This document shows positions 28,431 through 36,686 of a stretch of 64,000 nt of DNA, in pieces (position 1 is the stretch's first letter; each line of letters begins with the position of its first letter). The notes under the pieces are model-generated. The model did not search any database. It saw nothing but the letters and a program-made list of their open reading frames with translations, and had not been told where the DNA came from. Source of the stretch: Flavobacterium chilense (GTDB lineage: Bacteria > Bacteroidota > Bacteroidia > Flavobacteriales > Flavobacteriaceae); NCBI RefSeq assembly GCF_001602525.1, contig NZ_LSYT01000010.1, forward strand, positions 209,329 through 273,328. Direction: 5' to 3'. Position numbers and translations under genes: made by a program.

Positions 28431-29465
28431 ATGAAAAGAATTTATTTTATAGCTATGTTATGCATGGCTTTAGTTTCTTGCAATAACGAAGAACAATTAA
28501 GCGCTGAATCAAATTCACTAGCTGAAAAAGAACTAAATGTGATGGGTTTTTCTTCTGAAGAAAAGATGGAAGAAAAAATAAACGAAATTGTTGCAATTAA
28601 GTCTGAATACCAAAGAAAAGTATTGGCCGATTTCAATAGACAAGAAGCTTTAAAAGGATATAATGTAAGAAATAAGAGTACTAGCGATTCAGATATTAAA
28701 GAACGAAACGAAGCGATTTATAACAGTTTAAAAGTTTATCATAATTTAGTTCTTTCAAGCATTTATGAGTTAAGAAAACAATTAAAATTTACTAGTATTC
28801 AAAGTATTGCTGATGAGATAAACTCTTTAAATGCAGTTGACCCTGAGAAAGCTGTTTATTTAACTAAGACTTATAGAGATTTACTTATAAAGGATCTTAA
28901 AATTGGTGTAGTTAGTACTATTTTTGATGGTAGAACATCAAATGTGTTAAATGCAGATGGTATTGTCTTAATTAATGGTAAGAAAATGGATTATGATGAG
29001 TATTTTTCCGTTCCCGGTGAAAAAAATAACACTAGGAGATATGTTCGTGATGAAGCTGTAGCTGGATCAGTAGCTGCAATAAGTAGAGATTATAAGGCTT
29101 TCTACTCTGCTGGAAGAGAAATTCATAGAAACGACTTTGGAGTTAAGTTTTTTAGATATTTTACCGAATTAAAGACGTTTTCTGGATTTTCTCCTATGCC
29201 TGAAAGTTTTGTTGAATGTCCGAGTACTTTTACTGTTGACCCAAGTTCTGTTGCTGGTTTTGCATTAAGTAATACTGTTGCTATTGGAGATTATTCTTTT
29301 ACTTATCCATATATATCAGGTTCAGGTGTTTCTGTTAGATACACAGGAGGAAAAATAAATAATGCTTATGTGCCAGTTGGAGGTAAATTGAAAGCAACTT
29401 TCACTACGACTATTGGTGGTATAAATAGAGAAATGAGCTGTGATTTGGAATATAAAGAACAATAA
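28431..29465 (+). CDS. Hypothetical lipoprotein, element cargo
   Basis: 344 residues from the ATG at 28431 (an in-frame TTG two codons earlier is unlikely). Signal with lipobox ALVSCNNEE, so lipid-anchored. Residues 30-150 are helical and charged; the C-terminal 120 residues are beta-rich (e.g. SFTYPYISGSGVSVRYTGG). I do not recognise a family. It lies between R1 and R2/R3 with its own terminator, as cargo rather than a virion-block gene. Confidence 0.7.
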   Translation: MKRIYFIAMLCMALVSCNNEEQLSAESNSLAEKELNVMGFSSEEKMEEKINEIVAIKSEYQRKVLADFNRQEALKGYNVRNKSTSDSDIKERNEAIYNSLKVYHNLVLSSIYELRKQLKFTSIQSIADEINSLNAVDPEKAVYLTKTYRDLLIKDLKIGVVSTIFDGRTSNVLNADGIVLINGKKMDYDEYFSVPGEKNNTRRYVRDEAVAGSVAAISRDYKAFYSAGREIHRNDFGVKFFRYFTELKTFSGFSPMPESFVECPSTFTVDPSSVAGFALSNTVAIGDYSFTYPYISGSGVSVRYTGGKINNAYVPVGGKLKATFTTTIGGINREMSCDLEYKEQ

Positions 29466-29467
29466 TT

Positions 29468-29512
29468 AAAAAATCTGCTTCGTAAATTATTTTGCGAAGC
29501 AGATTTTTTTAA
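29468..29512 (+). terminator. Terminator after the cargo lipoprotein
   Basis: AAAATCTGCTTCG pairs with CGAAGCAGATTTT and is followed by seven T's: a strong intrinsic terminator. Confidence 0.85.
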
Positions 29513-29547
29513 CGCATTTTAGTAAACTTATTACAAAGAATTAAAAA

Positions 29548-30105
29548 ATGGTAAAAAGAATATTTTTTTTTATTTTTCTATTTTGCATCGGGTTGTTCGA
29601 TACTTATGGACAAGCTGATGTAATGAGATCAAAAGACACTATAAAAACTACTGAAATTGATCCGCTTAGACCTGCTAAAGCTGCTTTTTATTCCGCTATT
29701 TTACCTGGATTAGGTCAAGCTTATAATAAAAAATATTGGAAAATTCCTTTAGTTTATGGAGCAATTGGTACAAGTGTTTATTTCTACATTGATAATCAAA
29801 AGAAGTACAACACTTATAGAGATGAATATAAAAATAGATTAGAAGGAAAGATAAACAAGGATGATTATTTAAGAAATTTAAATGACAATCAGTTAATTGC
29901 AGCTCAAAAGCAATTTCAAAGAAATAGGGATTTATCTGCACTCTTTATTGTTGGATTTTATGTTTTAAATATTGTCGATGCTAATATTGACGCGGCGATT
30001 TCACAGTTTAATGTGAGTGAGTCGTTGTCATTCAAACCTATTATAGAAAATCAATCAAGTATTTCCAATCAAAAATTTTCTATAGCTTGTATTTATGTTT
30101 TTTAA
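29548..30105 (+). CDS. DUF5683 domain protein
   Basis: 185 residues. Signal peptide ending in TYGQ, then DPLRPAKAAFYSAILPGLGQAYNKKYWKIP, the hallmark of DUF5683, with two membrane segments (about 65-85 and 130-150). In Flavobacteriia the family is normally a chromosomal single gene; its function is unknown. Finding it inside the element next to a tmRNA fragment suggests captured host DNA. Confidence 0.8.
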   Translation: MVKRIFFFIFLFCIGLFDTYGQADVMRSKDTIKTTEIDPLRPAKAAFYSAILPGLGQAYNKKYWKIPLVYGAIGTSVYFYIDNQKKYNTYRDEYKNRLEGKINKDDYLRNLNDNQLIAAQKQFQRNRDLSALFIVGFYVLNIVDANIDAAISQFNVSESLSFKPIIENQSSISNQKFSIACIYVF

Positions 30106-30254
30106 AATACCAATAAGTTACGTGTTTATAGGCTCTGATTTAACAAACAAAATTGTTTTATTTGATTTGGTAAAACTTTCATTTTTTTTACTTTTTTGAT
30201 GACTTTCTCCTGTTTGAAAAAAGTTATCAGTATATGAAAAACGGCAACTAAAAA

Positions 30255-30293
30255 ATAAAAATCCTGTAAACATTGAGTTTGCAGGCTTTTTTT
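30255..30293 (-). terminator. Terminator downstream of the tmRNA fragment
   Basis: CCTGTAAAC (30263) pairs with GTTTGCAGG (ending 30285); on the minus strand it is followed by T-rich DNA one base beyond the tmRNA 3' end. Confidence 0.7.
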
Positions 30294-30540
30294 TGGAGTC
30301 GCTGGGAATCGAACCCGGGTCCAAACAAGCAACTAAAGAGTTTTCTACACGTTTATTCCCTGATTGGATTTTCGATGTTAAGCCAGGTTAGGAACAACCA
30401 CTCAACACTTATCTTCTTAATTTCGATATCCACCCGAAGCTCATGGAAATCTAGGTTTATTTTTACGGTTCCCCTGTACTGACCGCCACAAACCAAGGCT
30501 TTCAAGGAAAATCCAGATCGTTAGGTAAGAAAACTATATG
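30294..30540 (-). ncRNA. tmRNA (ssrA) 3' portion, apparently incomplete
   Basis: The minus strand ends GGACCCGGGTTCGATTCCCAG then CGACTCCA, the T-arm and acceptor 3' strand of tmRNA with encoded CCA, and an intrinsic terminator follows. Upstream, plausible pseudoknot strands are visible to about 30540. I find neither the 5' acceptor strand (expected to begin GGAGTCG) nor a tag reading frame ending in -ALAA; 64-110 bases beyond are half-repeat R2 and R3. One T-stem pair (C-A) is mismatched. It reads as a captured 3' fragment, perhaps an old ssrA integration scar. Confidence 0.6.
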
Positions 30541-30627
30541 CATGGAAGCTGTAAAAACAAAAATACTATTTTCAGGAAAATTAAAAGCAAATATTTACGA
30601 GTTCTTATAGTACCCGGAGCCGAAATA

Positions 30628-30639
30628 AATCTACTTTTT
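30628..30639 (+). repeat. Element repeat R2 (right half copy)
   Basis: AAATCTACTTTT, the closing arm of the repeat family, without its opening half, 11 bases before the complete copy R3 and next to the tmRNA fragment. Confidence 0.5.
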
Positions 30640-30650
30640 ATAAAAATAAA

Positions 30651-30717
30651 TTGTAGATTTTTTTTACTTGCGCTTCTTTCTGCAGATCTTTCCTGGATTG
30701 AAATTAATCTACTTTTA
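30651..30717 (+). repeat. Element repeat R3
   Basis: Opens TTGTAGATTTTTTT, closes AATCTACTTTTA. The core ACTTGCGCTTCTTTCTGCAG is nearly the same as in R7, and TTTCCTGG is shared with R5/R6. The ends form a terminal inverted repeat. Confidence 0.75.
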
Positions 30718-30782
30718 AATTATACCAGTCGTAGTCATAAAACTTTTCATACATTTGTTTACAACCAACTAAAGAACTTTTT

Positions 30783-31145
30783 ATGAGTAGAAAATACCAT
30801 TTATCTTATGATGCAATTGACGTTAAAAAGGATTTTGGAGATAGCTATGATGAAGCCAAAAGATACCTATTATGTGTACTAGGAAATACTGGATATCTTA
30901 AAATATCTTCTTATTGCGAATCGACACTAGTACTTGAATACGATCAGATGCAATCAAAATTGTTTCATTATTTAAAAACAAATCTTGCAAAATATTTTCA
31001 TTACTCAGTCTCTCTTGTGGCTATAAGTGAATCAGGAACCGGGTTCATAAATCACAGTCAAAATGTGCATCTTAATTTACGTTTGAAACTAGAACTTAAA
31101 AATATTTCCTGTGATAATTTAAAAAAAGAAATTACAAATTACTAA
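30783..31145 (+). CDS. Hypothetical protein, 120 aa
   Basis: The only plus-strand gene in the central element. Mixed alpha/beta, no signal or membrane segment; opens MSRKYHLSYDAIDVKKDFGD with Tyr/Leu-rich segments. I do not recognise the family. It is convergent with the structural-gene block and ends in a shared terminator, so it is probably a cargo or control gene. It lies directly after repeat R3. Confidence 0.6.
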   Translation: MSRKYHLSYDAIDVKKDFGDSYDEAKRYLLCVLGNTGYLKISSYCESTLVLEYDQMQSKLFHYLKTNLAKYFHYSVSLVAISESGTGFINHSQNVHLNLRLKLELKNISCDNLKKEITNY

Positions 31146-31169
31146 GTAAATAATCCTTAGAATAGATCA

Positions 31170-31210
31170 CAAAAAAAAATCCCGTTGCAAAACTTGCAAC
31201 GGGATTTCTT
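31170..31210. terminator. Bidirectional terminator at the end of the late block
   Basis: AAATCCCGTTGCAA pairs with TTGCAACGGGATTT around a 4-base loop, with A/T tracts on both sides. Confidence 0.85.
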
Positions 31211-31230
31211 AACTAAAAATAAAAAACTAA

Positions 31231-32325
31231 CTAAAAAAACTTATTTCTGATCTCCACTTTTAAACTGAATGCCTGACAAAAAATAGAAAACCCTCCATCT
31301 ACAGCCTTAACAGTATTAAAATCGAACGGTACATAAGTACCTGTATCATCACTGCTATTTACCATCAAATATACCTCATTAGTCCTTACATCCTGATAAA
31401 TTCTAAGTAAATGATATTTCCCTCGAAAATAATTAAAACTCGAAGTAACTTTAACATACATTCCATTTAACTGGAAAGTTTCAGACATTGGAAATAACCT
31501 GTTTTCTTCAAAATCTTGTGGCATGTTATTTTTCCCTCCCTGATTGTCGAAATGATTAATATTCCATACCGATATAGAAGAAGTACTCCCGATATTGAAT
31601 ACACTCTGAACAATATAAGGAATTCTGACCGCAGAAGTAAAACCATACACATTCCCTCTATACTGTGGGCTATCATAAACCTTAAAAAACTTGGTTTTCT
31701 CTTCGGGAAAATTATTTACAGATACTTCCTGCACCGCAGACAAATCTTTATCAAAGAAAAAATACTGTGAAAGCGCATTTAGTAAACTATCCATAGTACT
31801 ATTATCAATTGCAGGCTGGCAAAGTTCTCCCCAAACCTCCTGATAATTAAACACCAAAGGATTTAAATTATATGCCGTTTCTGAAAGGATCATAAACATA
31901 TCAGGACGGTTTAAATCCTTTACAATACTCTGATTAGATGCAAAAGAAGCAATCAAAGTATTATCCATCTTCATCAACAATACATTTCCGTTACTTGTTT
32001 TTACAAATTTTATAATCCTTTTCTCGGCTGGCGGTGGAAATGAAATTGAAAAAAACTTCTGGGATAATTGAGCAAAAAACTCATTGGCACTCTCCGCCAG
32101 TATTGGAGGATTACAGTATTCAAGATTAAAATCACTGTAATTTAAGTGCTGTGTACTCCATTCTCTGGACTGATCGGATTTTAATTCAAAAAAATCGTCT
32201 GATCTTTTTACACTTTGTTTTGCAGCAAAGCAGCATACCTCATAAGCTATTCCTTCATCTTGGTTCATTAATGCAACGATATTGCCGTCTCGCTTTTCAA
32301 AGTATTTTGTCTTGTTGACTATCAT
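31231..32325 (-). CDS. Large protein at the end of the virion-like block (candidate spike/receptor binding)
   Basis: 364 residues, no signal or membrane segment, beta-rich in its second half (e.g. YRGNVYGFTSAVRIPYIVQSVFNIG). I recognise no family. Last gene of the minus-strand late block, largest protein after the ATPase, and soluble: in tailless phages this place often holds the vertex or spike protein. The role is inferred from position only. Confidence 0.6.
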   Translation of the reverse strand: MIVNKTKYFEKRDGNIVALMNQDEGIAYEVCCFAAKQSVKRSDDFFELKSDQSREWSTQHLNYSDFNLEYCNPPILAESANEFFAQLSQKFFSISFPPPAEKRIIKFVKTSNGNVLLMKMDNTLIASFASNQSIVKDLNRPDMFMILSETAYNLNPLVFNYQEVWGELCQPAIDNSTMDSLLNALSQYFFFDKDLSAVQEVSVNNFPEEKTKFFKVYDSPQYRGNVYGFTSAVRIPYIVQSVFNIGSTSSISVWNINHFDNQGGKNNMPQDFEENRLFPMSETFQLNGMYVKVTSSFNYFRGKYHLLRIYQDVRTNEVYLMVNSSDDTGTYVPFDFNTVKAVDGGFSIFCQAFSLKVEIRNKFF

Positions 32326-32328
32326 TAC

Positions 32329-32520
32329 TTATTTTTTAACGGTTCTTTTCGCTGTTTTCTTTTTAACGATTGGCTTTTTAACTGTCGTTTTTACGATTTT
32401 CCCGCCTTTAATGTACTTGAATCCTTTTTTTAAAGTTCCGTCGGTTTTTAATCCTGTAGCTTTTAAAACACCACTACATACTTTTTTTAATCCTTTTACT
32501 GTTTTTTTCTTAACTGCCAT
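32329..32520 (-). CDS. Small Lys-rich basic protein
   Basis: 63 residues, about one third Lys, with KKPIVKKKTAKRTVKK at the C-terminus. It resembles the small DNA-condensing proteins carried in virions or nucleoids. It lies 4 bases upstream of the 364-residue gene, on the same transcript, after repeat R4. Confidence 0.6.
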   Translation of the reverse strand: MAVKKKTVKGLKKVCSGVLKATGLKTDGTLKKGFKYIKGGKIVKTTVKKPIVKKKTAKRTVKK

Positions 32521-32561
32521 GATTGATTGTTTTTGATTGATTGAATAATTAATTTTTTAAA

Positions 32562-32627
32562 TTGTAGATTTTTGAAGGGAAATTCCCTGGATAAATGAGC
32601 TGCCGGCTTTGAAAAAAATCTACTTTA
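32562..32627 (+). repeat. Element repeat R4
   Basis: Opens TTGTAGATTTTTG, closes AAAAAAATCTACTTTA. The core is divergent (GGGAAATTCCCTGG, CTGCCGG). It fills the whole gap between the ATPase stop codon and the promoter-side flank of the basic-protein gene. Confidence 0.7.
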
Positions 32628-33755
32628 TTAGCTTACCGTAAACGATAATTTTTTAATTTGGGTTGTTACTGGTTCTGGCGGTGCTTCGGGTGTCGCCCGC
32701 ACCAGTTTTTTACTAAAAATATTGAATTTCAATTCGTCGAGCGGTCTATCCTGATAACGATTCTTATCTGCCCAAATGTAATTTTCCTTGTAATTGGACA
32801 TCTTTTCAGTGAACAAAATTACATCGCCATCAAACTGGCTTTTACTCCCGCCACGCATTTTGCCGTCTGAAGTTTGTTGAAAAATGACAATAAATAATTT
32901 ACCATCATATTTCTTTCTCAAATCTTTATCTACTTCAAAACCCTTGTGCATTTCCTGCATTTTTGAGAAACTGTCAATTATAATAACATCGTTGTTTTTT
33001 ATAAGCTTCTCTAAATCCGAAACACTTTTGATTTCAGGGGCTTCAATGTTTTGCAAAGCCTTTGCATTTAAATATTCAGCGGCTTTACTGTAATACAAAC
33101 TACTCTCTGGGTGTTCTTCTATACTGGCATGACCCGTTTTATAGTTTTGAGCCAGTGCATTCATAAACTGAAAACACATTCTTGTTTTCATTGAACCCTG
33201 ACCACCAGTAAGAGTAATCACAACACTTTCTTTTTCTTTTTGCTCAATATTTCCTAAAAACTCCGAGATATCCGTATTCTCAATTTTAAATAAATCTACC
33301 TTGGAAGGTTTATTTGCCATTTTATAAGCCAGTGAATTTTTATTAACATTGACCATTGCAACGGGTTTTGTTTTCTTTGCAACTATTTCTTTTTTCTTTG
33401 CAGCTGGCTTTAAAAAGATCTTCTTTTCTTCTATTGGCTTTGCAATTGTTTTTTTGATCGCAATTGGTCTTTGTTTTTTTTTTCGTTTTGTAACTGTTTT
33501 TTTCCATACCCTTTTTGGATTTAAATTGGTATGAAATTCAAATGCAGTTTTATCAGGAGCATTTAAACCATAAGGCTCAACAAGGTTGTTTATCTCAATC
33601 AAAAACGTATCGTCCTGAAAGGCTTGTAGCACTTTTATGACCCGTTTTGAAATAACCGTATGTTTCTCTTTTTCGGCTTTTAAAAGCAAATTTTCAAGTG
33701 TTTTCCTCGAAACAATCAGTCCGTTAAGGCTGTTAAATTCTTGTGCTAATGTCAT
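32628..33755 (-). CDS. RecA/RadA-like P-loop ATPase
   Basis: 375 residues. N-terminal third is a Lys/Ala-rich linker (about 85-140) after a helical ~80-residue region. The C-terminal ~200 residues are a RecA-fold ATPase: Walker A-like GGQGSMKT (Met where the last Gly is expected), Walker B NDVIIIDSFSKM, and FIVIFQQTSDGKMRGGS ... KNRYQDR as in RadA/Sms proteins. It is not an FtsK/HerA-type packaging ATPase. In a phage block with no terminase it is the only candidate genome-packaging motor, though a recombination role is equally possible. Confidence 0.75.
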   Translation of the reverse strand: MTLAQEFNSLNGLIVSRKTLENLLLKAEKEKHTVISKRVIKVLQAFQDDTFLIEINNLVEPYGLNAPDKTAFEFHTNLNPKRVWKKTVTKRKKKQRPIAIKKTIAKPIEEKKIFLKPAAKKKEIVAKKTKPVAMVNVNKNSLAYKMANKPSKVDLFKIENTDISEFLGNIEQKEKESVVITLTGGQGSMKTRMCFQFMNALAQNYKTGHASIEEHPESSLYYSKAAEYLNAKALQNIEAPEIKSVSDLEKLIKNNDVIIIDSFSKMQEMHKGFEVDKDLRKKYDGKLFIVIFQQTSDGKMRGGSKSQFDGDVILFTEKMSNYKENYIWADKNRYQDRPLDELKFNIFSKKLVRATPEAPPEPVTTQIKKLSFTVS

Positions 33756-33756
33756 T

Positions 33757-34239
33757 TTAAGAAATTTTATGTTCTGTTCCCAAAATGCTTACAATAGCCT
33801 CCATTCGAATATCATTGCTATTAAAATTACTGGTATTGACAAATGAAAGAATGTTTGTTATGGTAGTTTGTAAATCCAATTGGATTGGCACATTGGCAAT
33901 AATAGTACTGGAATTTGCTTTAATGGTTACAGCGCTGACATTTATATTTGCTGATCCTAGAAGCATATTTTTTTTATCATAAAATAAAATTCGCTTTAAG
34001 GTCACTGCCAAAATTTGTGCACTGAAATTCTCCGAAGTGGGATTTACTAGCTTAAAATCCAAATTGAATGTTACAAATGGCTTTCCGTCATTCCATTTGG
34101 CATCTAATTTTTTAAAAGCTACCGGATAAATCTTGACAAACTCGAACTGCTCCATTATCTTTTTTACCTTATATTCCAAAAAGTAATAACCCACAACGGC
34201 AACTATTCCTGCTCCAACAACTATTTTTTTAAGACTCAT
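33757..34239 (-). CDS. Membrane-anchored LEA14-like beta-sandwich protein
   Basis: 160 residues. One N-terminal membrane segment (IVVGAGIVAVVGYYFLEY), then a ~135-residue domain like LEA_2/WHy: FVTFNLDFKLVNPTSENFSAQILAVTLKR with the NPT motif. In phages such a domain, anchored in a membrane, fits an internal-membrane virion protein. Located between the ATPase and the lysis genes. Confidence 0.65.
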   Translation of the reverse strand: MSLKKIVVGAGIVAVVGYYFLEYKVKKIMEQFEFVKIYPVAFKKLDAKWNDGKPFVTFNLDFKLVNPTSENFSAQILAVTLKRILFYDKKNMLLGSANINVSAVTIKANSSTIIANVPIQLDLQTTITNILSFVNTSNFNSNDIRMEAIVSILGTEHKIS

Positions 34240-34251
34240 TTTTTTGATTTT

Positions 34252-34806
34252 TTAAATAAAAATTCTCGCTATTCTCCAACATAAAAACAAGACAAACAAA
34301 ACTCCTAAACAAGCCAGTATTTTAACCCAAAAAGGGATATATTTCACTGGAATATATTTTATTAATTTATCTCCCTTGATATAGACCGTTTTTTTATTTG
34401 TGGCTGTACTTTCATTCTTAGTCTGCGCAATTTTCTGCCATGCAATAATTTGATTTATCAAACTGTCGTAATAAATCCCCGATTCATTGTCCCCTGACTT
34501 TTTACTACTATTAAGCAATTTAAGTATTCGTTCAAGTTCGGCTTTAGTAACGCTGTCACATTCGGGTTTTGCTGTTTTAATATCAGGAACCTGAATTTTT
34601 AAAGTATCATTAATAGCCCTGTTTAAAACAATGACTTTTAGACTGTCCTTTTTTTGATCTAAAACCGTTTCAATTGTATGATTACTTTCAATTGGTTTGG
34701 CTTTACAACTATGCAATGCCGTAAAAAGTGCACAACAAAGCAGGATGCAGAAAAGCACTTTTAAAAATAATTTCATCGGGTTTTGTTGATTTGTATTTGT
34801 TTGCAT
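34252..34806 (-). CDS. Putative unimolecular spanin (lipoprotein with C-terminal membrane segment)
   Basis: 184 residues. N-terminal lipobox (LFTALHSCKAK, Cys near 34), a charged, helical periplasmic middle and a strong C-terminal membrane helix (WVKILACLGVLFVLFLCW). A protein lipidated for the outer membrane and anchored in the inner membrane is the topology of u-spanins, which fuse the two membranes at the end of lysis. It directly follows holin and endolysin genes, which supports the call; no sequence family was recognised. Confidence 0.6.
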   Translation of the reverse strand: MQTNTNQQNPMKLFLKVLFCILLCCALFTALHSCKAKPIESNHTIETVLDQKKDSLKVIVLNRAINDTLKIQVPDIKTAKPECDSVTKAELERILKLLNSSKKSGDNESGIYYDSLINQIIAWQKIAQTKNESTATNKKTVYIKGDKLIKYIPVKYIPFWVKILACLGVLFVLFLCWRIARIFI

Positions 34807-34809
34807 GAT

Positions 34810-35148
34810 CTATTTCATTTTTAATTTTAACATTGCTTTTAAACCATCAAAAATGCTGCTTATAAGTTCCTCTACTTCACTATGAATAAGAGTGGAGAGA
34901 GAACCGCCCCAAGCGCAGATCACATAAGTAAACATCTTATTGATGTTCAGATATTGATCGCAAACGGCATAAACAGAGAATGCAACAAAAAAGCTTATGA
35001 TTGCTTCGGCTAAAAACCAGCTGAACCGTGGTTTCTTACCTTTTTGAATAGCCAAGTAGATTTTTGTAAATACTCCCGCAAGTACAACAATCAGGAATAA
35101 AAAATAATCCTGGTAATATTTAAGTTCGTTTATGATTGTGTTTTTCAT
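34810..35148 (-). CDS. Phage holin
   Basis: 112 residues with three hydrophobic segments (about 14-34, 45-63, 73-93) and a charged Lys-rich tail. Size, topology and position overlapping the endolysin stop by four bases (ATGA) support a holin that releases the endolysin. Confidence 0.75.
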   Translation of the reverse strand: MKNTIINELKYYQDYFLFLIVVLAGVFTKIYLAIQKGKKPRFSWFLAEAIISFFVAFSVYAVCDQYLNINKMFTYVICAWGGSLSTLIHSEVEELISSIFDGLKAMLKLKMK

Positions 35149-35840
35149 GTTGGGTTTTGTTTATAAGGTGTAAGCCAATTCCAAGCGTAAGCGCTGATGC
35201 TAGTAAAATTAGGTAGTGGTTTCGATTTTTTTTTTAATAACTCAATACTGATGTTTTGAGTTTTATAGAATTTAAATTTGGAAATTCGATCTGCCAGCCC
35301 GTTGGTTTTTCCATTTACTTTCCTTGTAATGTCCGTGATTAAATTAGCATCCGCCAAAGGATTTAATTTCTTGTAAACAGAGAAGAACCAGGCCGAGCAA
35401 TCCACTGCAATAGCGGTCTGTAAAAGCAAATCGGGATTATTTACCACGTCATAACCCGAATACTTTTTATAGGCTTCGTAATTGGCTCTGCCTGTTAGCT
35501 GTATAAAACCTCTGCCTCGGTATTTCCATCCGTCACCACTTGCCATATTGCCGTTACCGTTACTATTGGCATAACCAATATTAGCAATCATTTGTTGGTT
35601 GGCTTTGTGATCGGCTGTTCTTCCATATTTTTTGACTTCGGCTAAAGTCATTCGGGAATTAAAAGGACTGGTTGCCAAAAGCCCCTCGGGGCTGTAATTC
35701 AGGTTTTCAACCATACGGGTGAAATTGCCCGATTCATGGGATAACTGGGCTAAGAAATGGGCTATCCTAAGGGGTGTATTCAAACTGTATTTTACAAAGG
35801 CATTTAAAAAAATACCGCTGTTATCTAAAATAAAACTCAT
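35145..35840 (-). CDS. GH19-type endolysin
   Basis: 231 residues, chitinase-class I/GH19 lysozyme fold: the first catalytic Glu is in FLAQLSHESGNF, followed by GWKYRGRGFIQLTGRANYEAY. It cuts the glycan strands of peptidoglycan. No signal peptide, so it needs the holin encoded next to it. The start codon overlaps the stop of a tiny upstream gene by one base. Confidence 0.9.
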   Translation of the reverse strand: MSFILDNSGIFLNAFVKYSLNTPLRIAHFLAQLSHESGNFTRMVENLNYSPEGLLATSPFNSRMTLAEVKKYGRTADHKANQQMIANIGYANSNGNGNMASGDGWKYRGRGFIQLTGRANYEAYKKYSGYDVVNNPDLLLQTAIAVDCSAWFFSVYKKLNPLADANLITDITRKVNGKTNGLADRISKFKFYKTQNISIELLKKKSKPLPNFTSISAYAWNWLTPYKQNPT

Positions 35841-35941
35841 TATAATATCACTTTTTTAGGGGTTGTTTTTGTTTTTGTCAGCAAATAAATTAGTCCTGTT
35901 AGGACTACTGTACCTATGATAATTTTTTCAGTATTTGCCAT
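35840..35941 (-). CDS. 33-residue single-membrane-segment protein
   Basis: ATG at 35939-35941, stop at 35840-35842. MANTEKIIIGTVVLTGLIYL then a Lys-rich end: one membrane helix and a positive tail, the same design as the N-termini of its neighbours. It is tightly packed (1-base overlap with the endolysin gene and one base from the upstream gene's stop), so it is probably translated. Likely a virion-membrane or lysis-control peptide. Confidence 0.6.
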   Translation of the reverse strand: MANTEKIIIGTVVLTGLIYLLTKTKTTPKKVIL

Positions 35942-35942
35942 T

Positions 35943-36575
35943 TTAATATCCTTTTACGGCGCTGGCATTTACAAAATAGTAAACCCCGTCACGATTGATT
36001 AAATATTGTTCTCCGACTTTAGAGCCAACAAAAACACCGATATGCTCCCCATAATCAAAACTGCCACCGATAAAGGGTTTTGCACCGGAATTGAAATACG
36101 ATCCGCTTGCTGTTTTCTTAGCATTGAAGACACTAACATTGTTTTGGTTTGCCATTACTTTCTGACCTACTCTTGGCATTACAAGTGCTGTAGGCTTTTC
36201 TTTTACCGCTGATTTGGAAACTGTTTTTAAGTACGCATTAATACTGATTTTTGAAACTCCTTTACGACTTTGCAAAGCGCTGAGTGTATTGGTTCCAAAA
36301 TCTCCATCAATTCCAACCCCTAAAAGCCTTTGCAATTCTCTGACTTCAATACCCTTGCTTCCTCTGCCAAGCATTTTGTTTTTGTTTAAAACTGCTCCTG
36401 TGCTTGGAATAGAAACCGCTTCGCTTTTTGGCGGGTCAGGTGTAAATTCCGGAACAGCGTTTAAAAGATCATCGTTTTTCTCTTGTTGCTTTTTTTTCCA
36501 ATACAAATAACCTATACCGCCAACCGCTACAAGTCCAACACCAATTAATACCTTATCTTCATTTTTCACTTTCAT
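35943..36575 (-). CDS. Membrane-anchored peptidoglycan-binding protein
   Basis: 210 residues. N-terminal membrane segment (VLIGVGLVAVGGIGYLYW), linker, then a PG_binding_1 domain (about 70-115: LGRGSKGIEVRELQRLLGVGIDGDFG) and a C-terminal beta domain (about 150-210). A virion-membrane protein that grips the cell wall on entry or exit would look like this. First gene after R5. Confidence 0.75.
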   Translation of the reverse strand: MKVKNEDKVLIGVGLVAVGGIGYLYWKKKQQEKNDDLLNAVPEFTPDPPKSEAVSIPSTGAVLNKNKMLGRGSKGIEVRELQRLLGVGIDGDFGTNTLSALQSRKGVSKISINAYLKTVSKSAVKEKPTALVMPRVGQKVMANQNNVSVFNAKKTASGSYFNSGAKPFIGGSFDYGEHIGVFVGSKVGEQYLINRDGVYYFVNASAVKGY

Positions 36576-36594
36576 GCTTTCTCTTTTTTTTTAA

Positions 36595-36660
36595 TTGTAG
36601 ATTTTTTTTCAATAGATCCGCAGCTGCAGCTTTTCCTGGCGCGCTAAAAAATCTACTTTT
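36595..36660 (+). repeat. Element repeat R5
   Basis: Opens TTGTAGATTTTTTTT, closes AAAAAATCTACTTTT. The core AATAGATCCGCAGCTGCAG plus CTTTTCCTGG is shared with R1 and R6. It lies between two minus-strand genes. Confidence 0.8.
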
Positions 36661-36686
36661 AGGGTTGTTGATCTCTGTATTCTCTT

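Noticed and set aside
30118..30332. Small genes on the minus strand across the tmRNA 3' end.
   Set aside because: They run through the tRNA-like domain and its terminator and have no family-like features.
31231..32325. Phage tail fibre.
   Set aside because: No other tail gene is present and no fibre motif was seen; only a neutral spike/receptor-binding suggestion is kept.
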